The notes under the pieces are model-generated. The model saw only the letters and a program-made list of their open reading frames with translations, was not told the origin of the DNA and did not search any database. The translations under genes were made by a program, and so were the position numbers. A DNA stretch of 64,000 nt, taken from NCBI GenBank assembly GCA_003988855.1, contig QYAI01000121.1, positions 235,923-299,922 of the forward strand, written 5' to 3'. Positions 21,616 to 32,786 of the stretch are shown here, in pieces. The DNA is from Arachnopeziza araneosa. Its lineage: Eukaryota; Ascomycota; Leotiomycetes; Helotiales; Arachnopezizaceae. Position 1 is the first letter of the stretch. Each line of letters opens with the position of its first letter.

Positions 21616-24177
21616 ATGAGGAAGTCGTCGTCGGCGATCGCTCCTGAGAAAAAGTACAAGTGCCAGTTCTGCAACAGAGCCTTCAGCAGGAGCGAACATC
21701 GTAGCAGACACGAGAGATCACGTAAGTCACTTCAATTTCATGATGATCCTCGACGCATCCTTTCCCCCCTCTCTCTCGCTCGCTCCGTCCCTCGGGTCGC
21801 GTGCAAGCTCCCCTCGAACAAGTTTTTCCGTCGTGCCAACACATCGCTAACAAGGCACTGCAGATACCAAGGAGCGACCGTTCAAGTGCATGAAGTGTAG
21901 AAGTACATTTGTGCGACGCGATCTACTGCTTCGACACGACCGAACTGTTCACGCCAAAGATGGAGGAATCCCTCTTCACAGCGACGTAAAGCGACGAGCA
22001 GGACCAAAGCCCAGTCCTTTGGCCGGTCCTTCCAAGTCCGCCATCGCCATCGATACCTCGGCCCTCGAGCAGATCGAAGCGAGCAGCGATGGCATGGTCG
22101 ATCTCGAGACGGCTGCCATGTTGATGACGGATCTCCACCACAAAGCGACGGCGGCCATGCGGAATGCAGGCGTGGGACCATACGAGAATCGGCCTGGAAT
22201 GGCTTTCTCGAATGCGTCTGGCCTCATGGAGTCCTCCGTCACCTTCCCTTCGGGAGCCATCTCGCTTCCTCAGGTGCAGTGGGATCAATTCATGCCCCAG
22301 GCTGTGACGGAGCCCAAAGCTCACTCCATCACATCGGCGACCTCAGTCCAAGAATCGCAGTCTTCCTTCACCAGTGCCAGCACAGCACAGCCGCATCCAA
22401 ACCAGTTGCCACCCATCAACAAGTCAAATTACAATGGTTTGGTGCCGGCGCTTCAGTCGATGATTAATTCGCTGCCCGCTTCGGGAACCGCCACTCCCAG
22501 TCACCAGTCCCCCACGCAATCCCGGGCTGGTGAACAGTCATTGAAAGCGCCGCAAGTCTTGAATGATGAGGAACGAAATATCATCCTCGACAACATCCGG
22601 AGCAATGACGGCGAGCGCGCAATTCCTGAGAGCTTCCGCCTTCCTGGTCTGGCGTCCCTGAACCGATACCTGTCGACCTACTTCAGCTTGTTCCATCACC
22701 ACTTGCCATTCTTGCATCCAGCATCCTTCAAGCCAACCCAAGTATCGCCTCCTCTGTTGTTGGCAGTACTCTCGATTGGTGCGTTGTATGCTTTCGATCA
22801 AGATCAAGCATTCCATCTCCACATTGGCTCCAAGGTCCTGGTCAATCAGTTCTTGCAGAACAAGGAAAATTTCAGCTCCCGAAAATGTCCTCTGTGGACC
22901 ATGCAGAGTTCCCTCCTGAACATGATCTTCGCCAGCTGGAGTGGTGATCCAAAGGGTCTCGAGTGGGCTTGTTCCATCAAGAGTCTGCTCGCCAACATGG
23001 TCGCTGGTAATCGGTATGAACTCAAGCTCCGAGTTGAGGCTCGGGAAGGTGCTCACCCAACCCGTGCTGAGTGGGTTGAAGATGAAGGCTGCAGACGCAC
23101 TTACTATGCGGTCTACATCTTCTTCGGCCTCCTGACATTGACATTCAACCACACCCCTGCAATCAGCTTCAACGAGTTTGAGGACTTGTCACTGCCATCA
23201 AGCGAAGGATTGTGGAATCTCGGCGCCATGGATGAGGCTACCTGGGTTGAACAGATCAAGGAATGCACTGCACCGTCTTTCATGGAGGCTCACGACAATC
23301 TCTTCCAAGGAGAGTCACTACGCTACAGTGCCTTTGCCACTCGGGTCATGATCAACGCCCTTTTCCTCGAGGTTTGGTACCACAAGCGCAGCCCAGAAGC
23401 CCTTCAAGATGTCGTTACGGAATACAAGCTTCGTCTCGCTCTGGAGACATGGGAGAAGTCCCTAGAATTCTGTGAACCTGAACACGTTGCAGTTCCTCTC
23501 AGTGCTCCTCACAAGGGCCATCCTCTAATCTTCAATGCCATGGCTATGGCTCGCAATGCTCGCGCGCGTCTTGAAGTGGACCTCAAGTCGATTCAAGAAG
23601 CTCTCCGCTATCATGAATCTTTCGAAGTTGCTGCCGCCATGTCAAATGCCAAGGTTAAGAGGTCCAGCGAGATGATCAAGGTCATCCAGGAATGTTTCAA
23701 CTGCATTGAAACTGCTGCTCTTCAGGGGATCCGTTGGGTGGCGCGCACTTCTGCTACCAACTGGAGTGTCGAACATCCTCTCTGCGGTCTTGATCTGATG
23801 GTCATCCTCAGCTTGTGGCTCTATCGACTGGAACATGACGAAGAGCCAGCAACTGAGGAGGAAATGGCCATGTACAACAAGATCCGGGTCCTCTTCGATG
23901 ATGACTCTGTCGAGATCTATGGCTCCAAGCTTAGCTCGACCGTGGCACGTCTCTGGGGTAGCATGCTTGACGAAGTCGTTGTCTGGGGGTAAGTCATCCC
24001 ATATCTTGATCCGAACTCGTACTAACCATCAATAGTATCACCAAACTCATGGGAGATTCATTCCGACTTCACTCTCAAGCCCTTGTCGGCTACGAAGATG
24101 ACATTGAAATCTCGGACGCCTCGACCCCGTCGATGATCTCTCAAGGTCCAGATGACAACGACGATAGTGTCTACTAG
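21616..24177 (+). CDS. C2H2 zinc-finger transcription factor with fungal-specific domain
   Basis: Three exons: 21616-21721, 21864-23988 and 24036-24177, with introns of 142 and 47 nt. They encode 790 residues. The first intron falls inside the linker between the two fingers. Finger 1 uses C16, C19, H32 and H36 (YKCQFCNRAFSRSEHRSRH). The linker TKERPFKC leads to finger 2 with C44, C47, H60 and H65. The remainder matches the fungal-specific transcription factor fold, for example the helical stretch around YFSLFHHHLPFLHPASF and the later C6-regulator-like middle domain. The protein should act in the nucleus on GC-rich sites. Fungal proteins of this build regulate carbon, nitrogen or lipid genes, and the target here is unknown. 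The last exon adds an acidic tail ending DDNDDSVY. Confidence 0.93.
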
Positions 24178-25132
24178 ATACCTCACCTCTTTAACGATCC
24201 CCATGGTTTCTTTTGTTTTTCCTCGCCACATAGACTTCTGATATCCCATCTCTTCTCCTCGGATTTCCTTTGTTCTTGCATAAGCGGATTCAAGGTCTTG
24301 GTTCGGATTGGTATTTCCTACAAGGTCACGGGCAACAATACGGGGCTGGTCTGGTACGGTGGGCTTGGCAATGGCTGGGCATATCATATCGGGTCTTTCT
24401 ATCTCTCTTACTGCCATTGTTAGGGCAAAACCCTCTAATTCGCACGCGAAACATTTCTGGCTGGCCCGGCTGTTATTGTGTTGTTTCTGCCCTGTCCTTT
24501 TTTACAACAACATACCCTTTTAATAACCGTTGTACTCTTCTCACTCACACACCAGATACCTTGTTCGATATACATTTGATTGGTTGGCTTTTCCTGCTTC
24601 ATTCTTGCGAGTTGATGTTTTGTGGTTGTATTTATGGAATCAATGCGTGCATGTATTGAGAACAGATTGCAGAAGGGAGGAAGAGGAAAAGGGAGGTGGA
24701 ATCATAGAGGAGCTGATGGGATGACGCTAAGCACGTATAGGCGGTTGGCCTGCTTGTATCAGTAGATAATCTCAGAGGATGCTACAGAACGATAATTGAA
24801 AAATTGAAGGAGAGTTTATCTTATGCTTGTATCTTGATTATGTGATGATAAACTTGTGTGAAGTTGTGGCGGGGAATATATAACGAGCAGCTGAATTAGG
24901 TTCGATTGAGGATAACCTGGCCTTGATCGCCTTTCTTTGCAAATAAGGAGGTGTTGATTGATGTAACAGAGCTCCTCGCTTACGAGCCCACTCTTTCAAG
25001 CCGAGAGATGTCCCTGGACTCACGATCCGACCGCGACGCGGTGGCAATCAGATCCGTGATGTTGGAGTCGATGAAGGAGCTCTCACGGGTGGGAAGGAGG
25101 GAAACACGCAACAGACGAAGCGTTGGGCGTGA

Positions 25133-25196
25133 GTGAGCTGGTGAGCTGGTGAGCTGGTGAGCTGGTGAGCTGGTGAGCTGGTGAGCTGGTGAGCTG
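25133..25196. repeat. Eight perfect copies of gtgagctg
   Basis: Eight head-to-tail 8-bp units without a mismatch. The perfect copies indicate recent expansion or ongoing length change. It lies outside any supported gene. Confidence 0.95.
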
Positions 25197-25234
25197 AAGT
25201 AAATAGGTTTGTTTGGTTTCTCTGGGGGAGCGTG

Positions 25235-25262
25235 GTGTGTGTGTGAGAGAGAGAGAGAGAGA
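25235..25262. repeat. (GT)n(GA)n microsatellite
   Basis: A gt run followed directly by a ga run, about 28 bp. Confidence 0.85.
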
Positions 25263-25515
25263 AAGACGCAGAAATCTAGATTGCTCCACGTACCCATCCA
25301 TCCATCCGTGCTAGGCAGGAGAGAGTGATGAACCTGCCTCTGCTCGAGCTTTTGTCGTTCTGCTGGTTTACTGTTTGTTTATTGTTTTTTGTTGTTTTTT
25401 GGGGGGTTCTTTGGCTGCTGTTTTTTTTGGTTGTTGATGGGTGGTAGTTAGTGATTGGTAGCTGGTAATTGGGTAAGGGTGGGATGGGAGGTGAGGGTTG
25501 GATTTTTAGTAGATT

Positions 25516-25552
25516 GGATTGTAGTGGATTGTAGTGGATTGTAGTGGATTGT
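25516..25552. repeat. 10-bp minisatellite, unit ggattgtagt
   Basis: Three perfect units and a partial fourth. Confidence 0.85.
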
Positions 25553-25608
25553 CGATTGGGGGTGGGGTTGGGGTTGAGATGCGGTTTCTGTTGCTTTGGT
25601 GACGGGTT

Positions 25609-25650
25609 GAGATGGGGATTGAGATGGGGATTAAGATGGGGATTGAGATT
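25609..25650. repeat. 12-bp repeat, unit gagatggggatt
   Basis: Three units, the third starting aag, followed by related gagatt/aaggtt steps. Confidence 0.8.
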
Positions 25651-26840
25651 AAGGTTAAGGTTGTGGGAGGGTTCTTGTTCTGTTTGGGTTCTACCGCAAG
25701 ATGGGAGGGTGTTGAGTCGGGGTTTGAGTTCTGGGGTCCACAGCTGAGGGATGCCTGTCCAGCGAGGAGGGGAGACTGTAGTTGGTCTTGTTCTCTCTTG
25801 CGGAGGGGTGCAGGATCTCCAAAATTTCTTTATACAGTCTCTTTTCTCTCTCGCCTTTTTCCTTCTCTTTTTCCTTGGCTCGTTGCTCGATCTCTTCAAT
25901 TGTGGGGAGTTGGATTACGTGCTGGCTCTTTGGGAAAAGGCGGAGAGCTATCCTATTACCAGGCTGGAGTTGCTGGTAAGGTGACCTATATAGTGGATTG
26001 AAGAATGAGGAGATGACGGTTTGATTATCAAGGAAGATGGAACACTAACATAGTGTTTAGTGTTTGTTCTGTTACACACAATATAACACTCTCTGTCATT
26101 GAATGCTCCTTACTACATACATAGTATAGATTGTCAAATGCCTTTTCCGTACTTTTTCCTTTCTCATACATACAAGACAATATAAAGTGGTTTCATAGTG
26201 CTTTGCGTTTTAGCAGTTGTACAGTAGCTGTGTTTGCTCATTTCCTTTCTCAGTATTTTCCCATTGTGCACAATCAAGGATATATTTGCTGATTTGTTCT
26301 TCCAGTTTTACTTGTAGACAGCACGATGAGATTCTTTGTTCCAATGTTTAACTGTCGTTTGAACAATCAAAGAGTAGGCTACTATATTAATCCTTAGAGT
26401 CTGTGGTACTATCAAGAAATATCAAAGATAAGTAACTTCCAATGTCTCTTCGACAATGAACCACTATAAAAACAAAAATCAACTCGTACCAAACATGGAC
26501 AACGGCTACTTTGCGGGATGAGGCAGCGATTTAAAAAATCTTCGACTTTCGCTTGGGATTGTTTACAATCCAAGCCGTGCCTTCCCTTCAACAACAACAC
26601 AACTTCCAGCTCGCCAAGACTGCTTCGACAATGAAACTCAAAATCTGGCGTTCCCTCGAGAAGAAACAAACAACGACTTTACAGACCAGCCTCAATCCTC
26701 TCACCCACGCCCCGTTGATCCAGATCTACCACCAAACCCGCCTGAGAGGTGGTGCCGTTGAGATCGACGCTGTCTACCCTCCTCGCCACCCTAACTGCCT
26801 CGACTGCTAGCCACCGACTTTCTCGTCTCCGAAGAAGAGG

Positions 26841-28188
26841 ATGCCTATGATGGATGTGCCATTCACGGTGTCTGTCACAATTGTGCTCCTGGTCACGATT
26901 GCCTGCTTCGGAGAGCCCGTTAGGGCCTTCTGCGAGTGTGGATACACGACTGAGGTCATGATTGGTTCTACGGTTCATACTTTTGCTTTTACAGATGTTA
27001 TTGAATCCGATTTCCTCCACGATATGGATATCACGGCGGATACCGACTGGGTTCGTCAGAACTACACTGTTGCAGGTCCTGTTGGTAACAACCGCATCTA
27101 TGGGTATGCCTTGAGTAACTTTACTTCTCTTTCAGGATTCTGATTATGTGCAGGATGAACTTTACAATTGGTAATGTCGTCTCTAATGCAATTTCGAACA
27201 ATACCAATTGGATTGGGCCTCCTGTTCATGGTGGAGATCCTGGTTTGCAGTTGTTTGTAGCTGGTGGAGCTCCTTCGAACCACCTCGTTTCTGTTGCTGA
27301 AGCAGATTCTTCTCGTGTGGATCTACTCTATGGAAGTTATCGATTTGGTGTCAAGGTTCCTTCTATACCTGGTACTTGTACTTCTGTCTATTGGGTAAGC
27401 TTCTGTCCCATCTTCATTTGCTCCAAAGTTCTCTCTAGACCCATCTACCGTCTCTTTTAAGTTTTGCTTCCGTCTTGTCTTACTTTCATGGCCTTACTTC
27501 TGTCTCAACTTTTCAAATTCTACAAGCTGATACTTCCAAGTATCATAACGAGTCTCAAGAAGTTGATATTGAAATTCTCTCCGAACAGTTCGACTACGAC
27601 AATCAAATCTTCCCAGTCAACCTTGTCATGCAGTCTAAGCAATCGGCTGAAGGCATCTTCAATACTGTCGGTAATGGAAATTATCTTGTCGCGAACCTCT
27701 CATTCGATCCTACGCAGGAATTTCATGAATATCGGATCGACTTCATTCCTGGAAATGTGATATTCTATGCAGATGATCAGATACTTGGGCGTATGGACAG
27801 TTCTGCAATCCCTACCCAGCCTGGACATCTTGTTCTTCGTCATTGGAGCAACGGAGATCCTGGATGGACTTATGGACCACCAACGGAGCAAGCTGTCATG
27901 ACCGTGTCCTATGCGAAGGGTTATTTCAACTCTACAGATCCATCTCGCCAATCAGCAGCCAGTTTACGTTGTGTCAATTCTTTAGCAACGGGAGCCTATT
28001 GCCCAATCCCAATGGCTCCGGTTCCAGGGTCGAATCTCTCTTCGTTTTTCTTCTCCGATCAACTGAATTCCACCAAGAATCAGACCATATTTGGCCACAA
28101 CCGAGCGACAAGTTTCAATGATCTTACAATAGAAAGTCATCTCTGGTCACTCTTCGTGATCACAATATTCATCGTAGTCTTTCTCTGA
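26841..28188 (+). CDS. Secreted GH16 family glucanase-like enzyme with a hydrophobic C-terminal tail
   Basis: Three exons: 26841-27103, 27154-27394 and 27541-28188, encoding 383 residues. The protein has a signal peptide ending near EPVRAFCECGY. The second junction was chosen because it gives GTCTSVYW-YHNESQEVDIEIL, which matches the family pattern around the catalytic site. QEVDIE supplies the Glu nucleophile, the Asp and the Glu acid/base. The 146-nt second intron has a GTAAGC donor, a pyrimidine-rich body and a CCAAG acceptor. N-glycosylation sequons are frequent. The last 16 residues are hydrophobic (LWSLFVITIFIVVFL), which suggests a GPI-anchor signal. GH16 enzymes cut or transfer beta-1,3/1,4-glucans, so a cell-wall role is likely. 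Confidence 0.9.
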
Positions 28189-29759
28189 CATGAAACGCTA
28201 AAAACATCTGCTCCTTTCTGAGCTGGTTCGTCTTTTGGCCCTGGACGGTGATCGGATCTCGTCTTGATTTGTCTCTTCCTTTGCTTCTTGCTTGTGCTGT
28301 TTAGACTTGAATACCCGTCGGAGCATGAAATCTTTCGGCGTTGTTTTGTTGTGTGAGTACTCGAAGCACTATGGAGAATTAGTAAGCAGTTAGCTCAGTG
28401 GGAAGCTGCCATATCCACACGCTACTCTACTGCTTGAGCCGGAAGGACGGAATTCAAGGATGCCTGTAACTTGATATAACCTAACTTAGATAGTTATGAG
28501 AGCTCTTTCCACAACGTTTTAATCTACCATATCAATTGAATTTTAGATTTTGTTGTCGCAGATTTGACTGCAAGTTCAATTTCAGCTCGATCGCAGGGTC
28601 CAGAAGTTGAATCTCATTACTCTTCTGTGTCAAATATAAGACTTTGAGACTTTGGAAAATTACTAGGTTACTTGACGTGTCACATTTATTAGATTTTGCA
28701 AGAGCAAGAAAAAAGCAGGTTGCCGCGGAATTTGGTGAAAGGATAAAGGTAAATAATTTGGGAACGGAGATGCGTGTAGCTTTCTAAGATGACCAAGAAT
28801 GTGCTGAGAATTTTGGAACCAAAAACATGATGAGATTTGAAGAAAAGAAACGCATTTCTACATGTAAACATTCTCCTATCGCTGATAAACAACAGGCTCG
28901 CTCCAGAAGATGCATATCCAGCAGCCGTCCAGGATAGGTTCTAAATACCATAGGCATGAGCTGATGCTTCAGCACGTGCGAGTGCTTTAGCTGAGTCAAT
29001 AGCACAAACATGAGCTATAATAGGAAGATCTGCTGTCTATGAAAGAAGGATAGTCTCGTAATGGGATCTTTACTCTTTCAATCAAGGGGTTTTTTTTTGG
29101 GGATTTGCAGCAATTATGCAATTATGCAACTATGGCAACGTCAACCTCTCAGAGCGACCCCAGTTAGTCCCCCTTTTCACCCGCTTCGCGGTAGAACGTC
29201 GGTGTATATACTATAATAAGAGCTTCTTGCTTTCAGATCAGTCCAGAGGCTCACTCACTCCTTATAGTGTTTCTCAAATGGCCGCCTGCTCCAGCTGTTT
29301 GCCATTCGTCTTGCTTGAACTTAAGCCTGCAAATCCTGAACTAACGCAATGTAGGCCGGCGAGAGACAAACAAATACAAACACGGAACGGCTTCGGCCAC
29401 ACCTTCAACCCCCTCTTTGTTAATAAACCGCCTCCCTAAGACCCTTTCCACTCTCAACCTAGTTGTTCCTTACAGTTGCATATGCAGTAAGTCTTCAGCT
29501 GTTATTCCAAACCCCATTTCACACAACTAACCTCATTCATAGTCTTCAAATCAAAGCTCAACCATCAAACGCTACCATCATGGTGATGTACCTTCCACCA
29601 CACAGAGTCAGCAGCCACCCCCAGCTTCAAATACACCCTATCAGGGTTAAGTGGGGGATTATCCCATCTATTCACCTCTCTTCCTCTTCTCAGAACCAAG
29701 CCCCTCTCCCCTCCAGCGTCCAATTCACGATCAACAATCAAATCGAAAAATCCAGAAAC
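28189..29759. other. Mostly intergenic, possible remnants of spliced exons near 29100-29600
   Basis: A plus-strand frame at 29116-29439 and an intron-like unit at about 29492-29542 (GTAAGT donor, ctaac branch, cattcatag acceptor) suggest part of a former or real spliced gene leading into the SET-like tail. I cannot build a continuous model. No RNA gene is supported. Confidence 0.4.
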
Positions 29760-29954
29760 GAAGTCGAAATGAAACGATCAACCCTCACCCCCGGCCTAGA
29801 AGAGGAAAATGACCGTCCCAAAAAATTTCAGCACTGGGGCTTCAGATGTGACTGCATCATTTGTCAGGATGATCAAACCACTAGTAGAGATATCCTCAAC
29901 AACAGAAAGCGACAAAGAGCCGAAGTTCTCCGATTATTCGAAGCAGATTTATAG
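29760..29954 (+). pseudogene. C-terminal fragment of a SET-domain protein
   Basis: The frame ends with KKFQHWGFRCDCIICQDD followed by a charged helix (ILNNRKRQRAEVLRLFEADL) and a stop at 29954. The W-G-F-x-C-x-C-x-x-C-x-D pattern is the post-SET cysteine cluster of fungal SET proteins of the SMYD-like type. The SET catalytic core (the GxG, NHxC and GEE motifs) is absent upstream in all plus frames. I therefore read this as the leftover tail of a lost methyltransferase gene. A real short gene is less likely. Confidence 0.5.
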
Positions 29955-30139
29955 GCAGCGAAAGGAATCGATTGAGTAAGTTCCCATCTCTTAAAGAGCA
30001 ACCTGATTTCAGGACGTATGGCGGATAGAACAGCAGCATAAATTTTTTGGTCGTTTCCTTCTTTTTTGTACTGGTCAAGTGCTGATTTTAGTTCCGGAGT
30101 CAAACAGCTGGAGGTCTGATTTGGAAGGCGTCGAGACAT
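29873..30139 (-). CDS. Short unidentified frame overlapping the SET tail
   Basis: An 88-codon frame begins MSRRLPNQTSSCLTPEL at 30139. Its middle part is helical and protein-like (ALDQYKKEGNDQKIYAAVLS). The last third is antisense to the SET-like tail and less convincing. No family was recognised. It could be the N-terminal remnant of another gene. Confidence 0.25.
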   Translation of the reverse strand: MSRRLPNQTSSCLTPELKSALDQYKKEGNDQKIYAAVLSAIRPEIRLLFKRWELTQSIPFAAYKSASNNRRTSALCRFLLLRISLLVV

Positions 30140-30390
30140 ACAAAGGAAGGACTCACGTTTGCAAGATACACGGATTTCAAGTTGATGATTTGATAAAGGC
30201 CTTAATGTTAATTTAAGAGATGGGGATAACAATACCATCTGCTTTTCCAAGTTGTCAGAGAGTTAGCATAACTCTCACTACCTATTCCGCCAAGGGAAGA
30301 TTTACCTCGCTAATTCATCTAGCCATATAAAGTCTTGTCAGAATCTCAAATTCATATCTTATTCAATCAGAAGCAGCCACTGATTGCAAC

Positions 30391-31211
30391 CTAAGAAAAC
30401 CGGAAAGGAGCAAGGAAAGCAGCCTTATCATGCCAGTTCTCCGCCTCTTCAAAAGCTCCTCCATTCTCTAGCGAATAAGCAAGTTTAAGAGCTTTATCTG
30501 CCTGTTCTTCATCCGAAAGATCACCATACAGCTTGTAAAAATCAAACGGCTCCTCGCGCTGATACACCACATCTGTCCTCAAAAGGTACTTGACCCCATC
30601 CAACAACTCCTCGCCATCGTGCCAGAGCGTCTCCCGAAAGATCGATGCAGATCCAATGACGGGCTGGATCTTGGCCAGGGCCGTCAGGACATCTCTGCCG
30701 TTCCAGTAGTTTCCCATGCCGGGCTCGCGCTTGAGGACCCTGGTGGCGCCTTTGTACTCCTCCGGGACCGTGTTCAGATAGATGTTGACCGACATGAACG
30801 TTTGCTCGTTGATGCTCGTCTGCCGGGTGTAATCATAATGAGCGGTGAATCTCCCTCCTGTTCACATTAACATCGGATCAGACCGGGCTGGGGGAGCTCA
30901 CGTTTCTCATATTTCGAGATGCGAAAATGTGGATTGAGTCCCTTGGCACTCCACCAATAGCCATCTTCATCCTGGATCCTCTCGCCGTTGTAGAATTTGG
31001 ATATTCTCGACCATAGTAACTCGGCGAGAGCGTTGTCATCAAATTCCTCCCGTGTACGGATCGTGCCCAGGGTGAGGTTGGAAGGGATTAGATCTTGGTG
31101 AGTTTCAATGAGCTTGGCACATTCTGGCTCAGAGAGGAGCTTGGAAATGATGTGAACAAAGTGAGTTGGATCATCAGAGGGAAACTCAAGGTGGCTGAGT
31201 GTGGTGGCCAT
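30391..31211 (-). CDS. 2-oxoglutarate/Fe(II)-dependent oxygenase, prolyl 4-hydroxylase-like
   Basis: Two exons: 31211-30902 and 30857-30391 with a 44-nt intron (GTGAGC donor, AACAG acceptor), encoding 258 residues. The junction restores RISKYEKRGRFTAHYDYTR. There HxD (AHYD, about residues 109-112) binds iron. The distal ligand is the His of LWHDGEELLDG (about residue 182), and Arg in GVKYLLRTDVVY fits the 2-oxoglutarate salt bridge. The whole double-stranded beta-helix appears present. There is no signal peptide, so the protein is probably cytosolic or nuclear. Similar stand-alone fungal proteins hydroxylate proteins or small molecules, but the substrate is not known. The ATG at 31211 is the only ATG in the upstream part of the frame. 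Confidence 0.88.
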
Positions 31212-31389
31212 GGGGTTTTGTGAGACGAAGTGAGGTGTGATGAATAGCAAGAAGTAGACTCGTTATGTAAGCAGCAGAAAATATTGATATCTATAACTTT
31301 ATCAAGAGATAAGGGGACCTGTCCCGTGAAAAATAGCATATTATATCTCTGTTTGAGCACGGTCGGCGAGGCCGAATCCGAAACTTGCT

Positions 31390-31433
31390 GCCTAGGTAAC
31401 CACGTGACCCTTCAATATCTCATGGTTACCTAG
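31390..31433. repeat. 12-bp perfect inverted repeat with 20-nt spacer
   Basis: The arms cctaggtaacca (31390-31401) and tggttacctagg (31422-31433) are exact reverse complements, and each contains the palindrome cctagg. It sits exactly where the FAS1 reading frame stops, and the stop codon itself lies in the right arm. Confidence 0.9.
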
Positions 31434-31840
31434 GTTTGAACGTTGGAGAGTGCAGGAGAGTAGGGACGAATTGTGGACTGGTAGTGCATGCACTTGCCGC
31501 AAACGTTCCATTTAAGACGTGATATTGCAGCAACGCGGCTACCATGGTGGGATCTTTCGATGCGGTCATACCGGCTGGTGTAGCAAGGAATTTACTGAAG
31601 GCATCATTCGATGGGGCGAGAATTGTGATTTGTGAGGCACCTGCAAGAGCCTTAGTTAGTTGAGGCTGGGCGAGAAGGCCTGATCAATTGTTAGTAACAC
31701 TCATTGATGAGAACTAGAGGATTACCATTCAGCGTGCTGAGAGTTGAATTTTGGGCTGCCAAAACTTGAGTAAGACTCATTGTTTGGGCAGCTGTGAGGC
31801 TGGCAAGTGCCGCTGCGGGGAGAAGGAATTTGAAAAGCAT
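31429..31840 (-). pseudogene. Truncated FAS1 (fasciclin) domain protein gene
   Basis: Two exons: 31840-31726 and 31679-31429 with a 46-nt intron, encoding 121 residues. There is a clear signal peptide (MLFKFLLPAAALASLTAAQ). The first FAS1 motif block follows (ITILAPSNDAFSKFL), then LLQYHVLNGTFAAS. The frame ends at a TAG inside an inverted repeat about 20 residues after the YHVL block. The second conserved FAS1 block and any further domain or GPI tail are missing. Fungal FAS1 proteins are cell-surface adhesion-type proteins of about 300-400 residues. This copy is therefore truncated. Beyond the break the DNA is unrelated upstream sequence of the oxygenase gene. Confidence 0.75.
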
Positions 31841-32786
31841 TGTGCAGTTTTAAACTCGTACAAACTCTAGCCAAGCAAAATTTGTAATTAAACGAGCTGA
31901 GAGAATTGATAGCCAAGAATCCATTGAAGAGAGACATGCCCTTATACTTGCTTTCTTTACCAAAAACCAAACATGGAATACCTAGTCACAAAGCGAGAAC
32001 CGAGATCTAAGTCCACTAGCGCTGAAGCACAAGCTACCGGGAGATCGTTTCCGAAGATCTAAAGCTTTATCTCGTAGTCTGGAATGCTTCGAGAGGACCG
32101 TGTTGTGTTTGAGTTATGTTGACAGGTGAAACGTGGAAATGATTGGTTGCTCATGCAATGCGAAACAACATGGAAACAATGGAAGATTGACTTGCGTATT
32201 ATCATAATCCTGCAGATTCAATCTCGCCTCTATGCTTATGATTTGTAATTGTGTCAAGTGATAGGCATCAACTTGTTTAACTTCCATAGTAGGAATGAAT
32301 CTAATATCTGCAAAAAGAAATTTACATCAAACCACATGTTATTAATGACAATTTAACTTTACCGTTTCAAAATCACAACACGTTATATGCTGTAGGAGCG
32401 AATTTTATTTTATTGTGAACCACAATATTTTGTTCCAGAAGCCTTTGTATCTCATGGTATAATTTGCACTTGAATAAAGGAAACCTAAAGGGATGTAGCT
32501 ACAGAGAAACTACAGGAAAGTATCTCGTGTATATCATGCGTTGAAATGTTCAAAGAATGATGAAGCAGTAGTGTAAAACAAAAAGAATGAATCCAGCGAC
32601 CTTTCCGGTGAAGGAAAACAAATCTGGACCCCTTTTCTGCTCGCGTGACGCTTAAACTCCGGCTCTATTATCAATCTGAATAAGATGCTAATTCACAAAT
32701 CATCACTTGGTAAGTCTTTGCATACTCCCTATCAACAAAAAATGCAAGCCCTGAGAAACCGGAACTAATAGAATGTAGGCCGACCG
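31841..32786. other. AT-rich intergenic stretch, no supported gene
   Basis: Nearly 1 kb of AT-rich DNA with no convincing frame on either strand. I see no RNA gene or repeat. Confidence 0.55.

Larger units (their letters stand above)
24178..26840. other. Gene-poor stretch rich in simple repeats
   Basis: About 2.7 kb between two genes. The left part is the 3' region of the transcription factor gene. The middle (25130-25660) holds several short tandem repeats, listed separately. Frames across the repeats (for example minus 25276-25899 with repeated Leu-Asn-Pro) are low-complexity artefacts. I support no gene here. Confidence 0.6.

Noticed and set aside
25133..25196. Possible CRISPR-like array
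   Set aside because: Eight-bp units without spacers in a eukaryotic genome are a simple tandem repeat.
25276..25899. 207-codon minus-strand frame rich in Leu-Asn-Pro
   Set aside because: It reads through minisatellites and other low-complexity DNA, so openness is due to repeats.
28385..28455. tRNA-like stretch beginning gcagttagctcagtgggaa
   Set aside because: The first part resembles a tRNA A box, but I could not form an acceptor stem or T arm, and the B box is poor.
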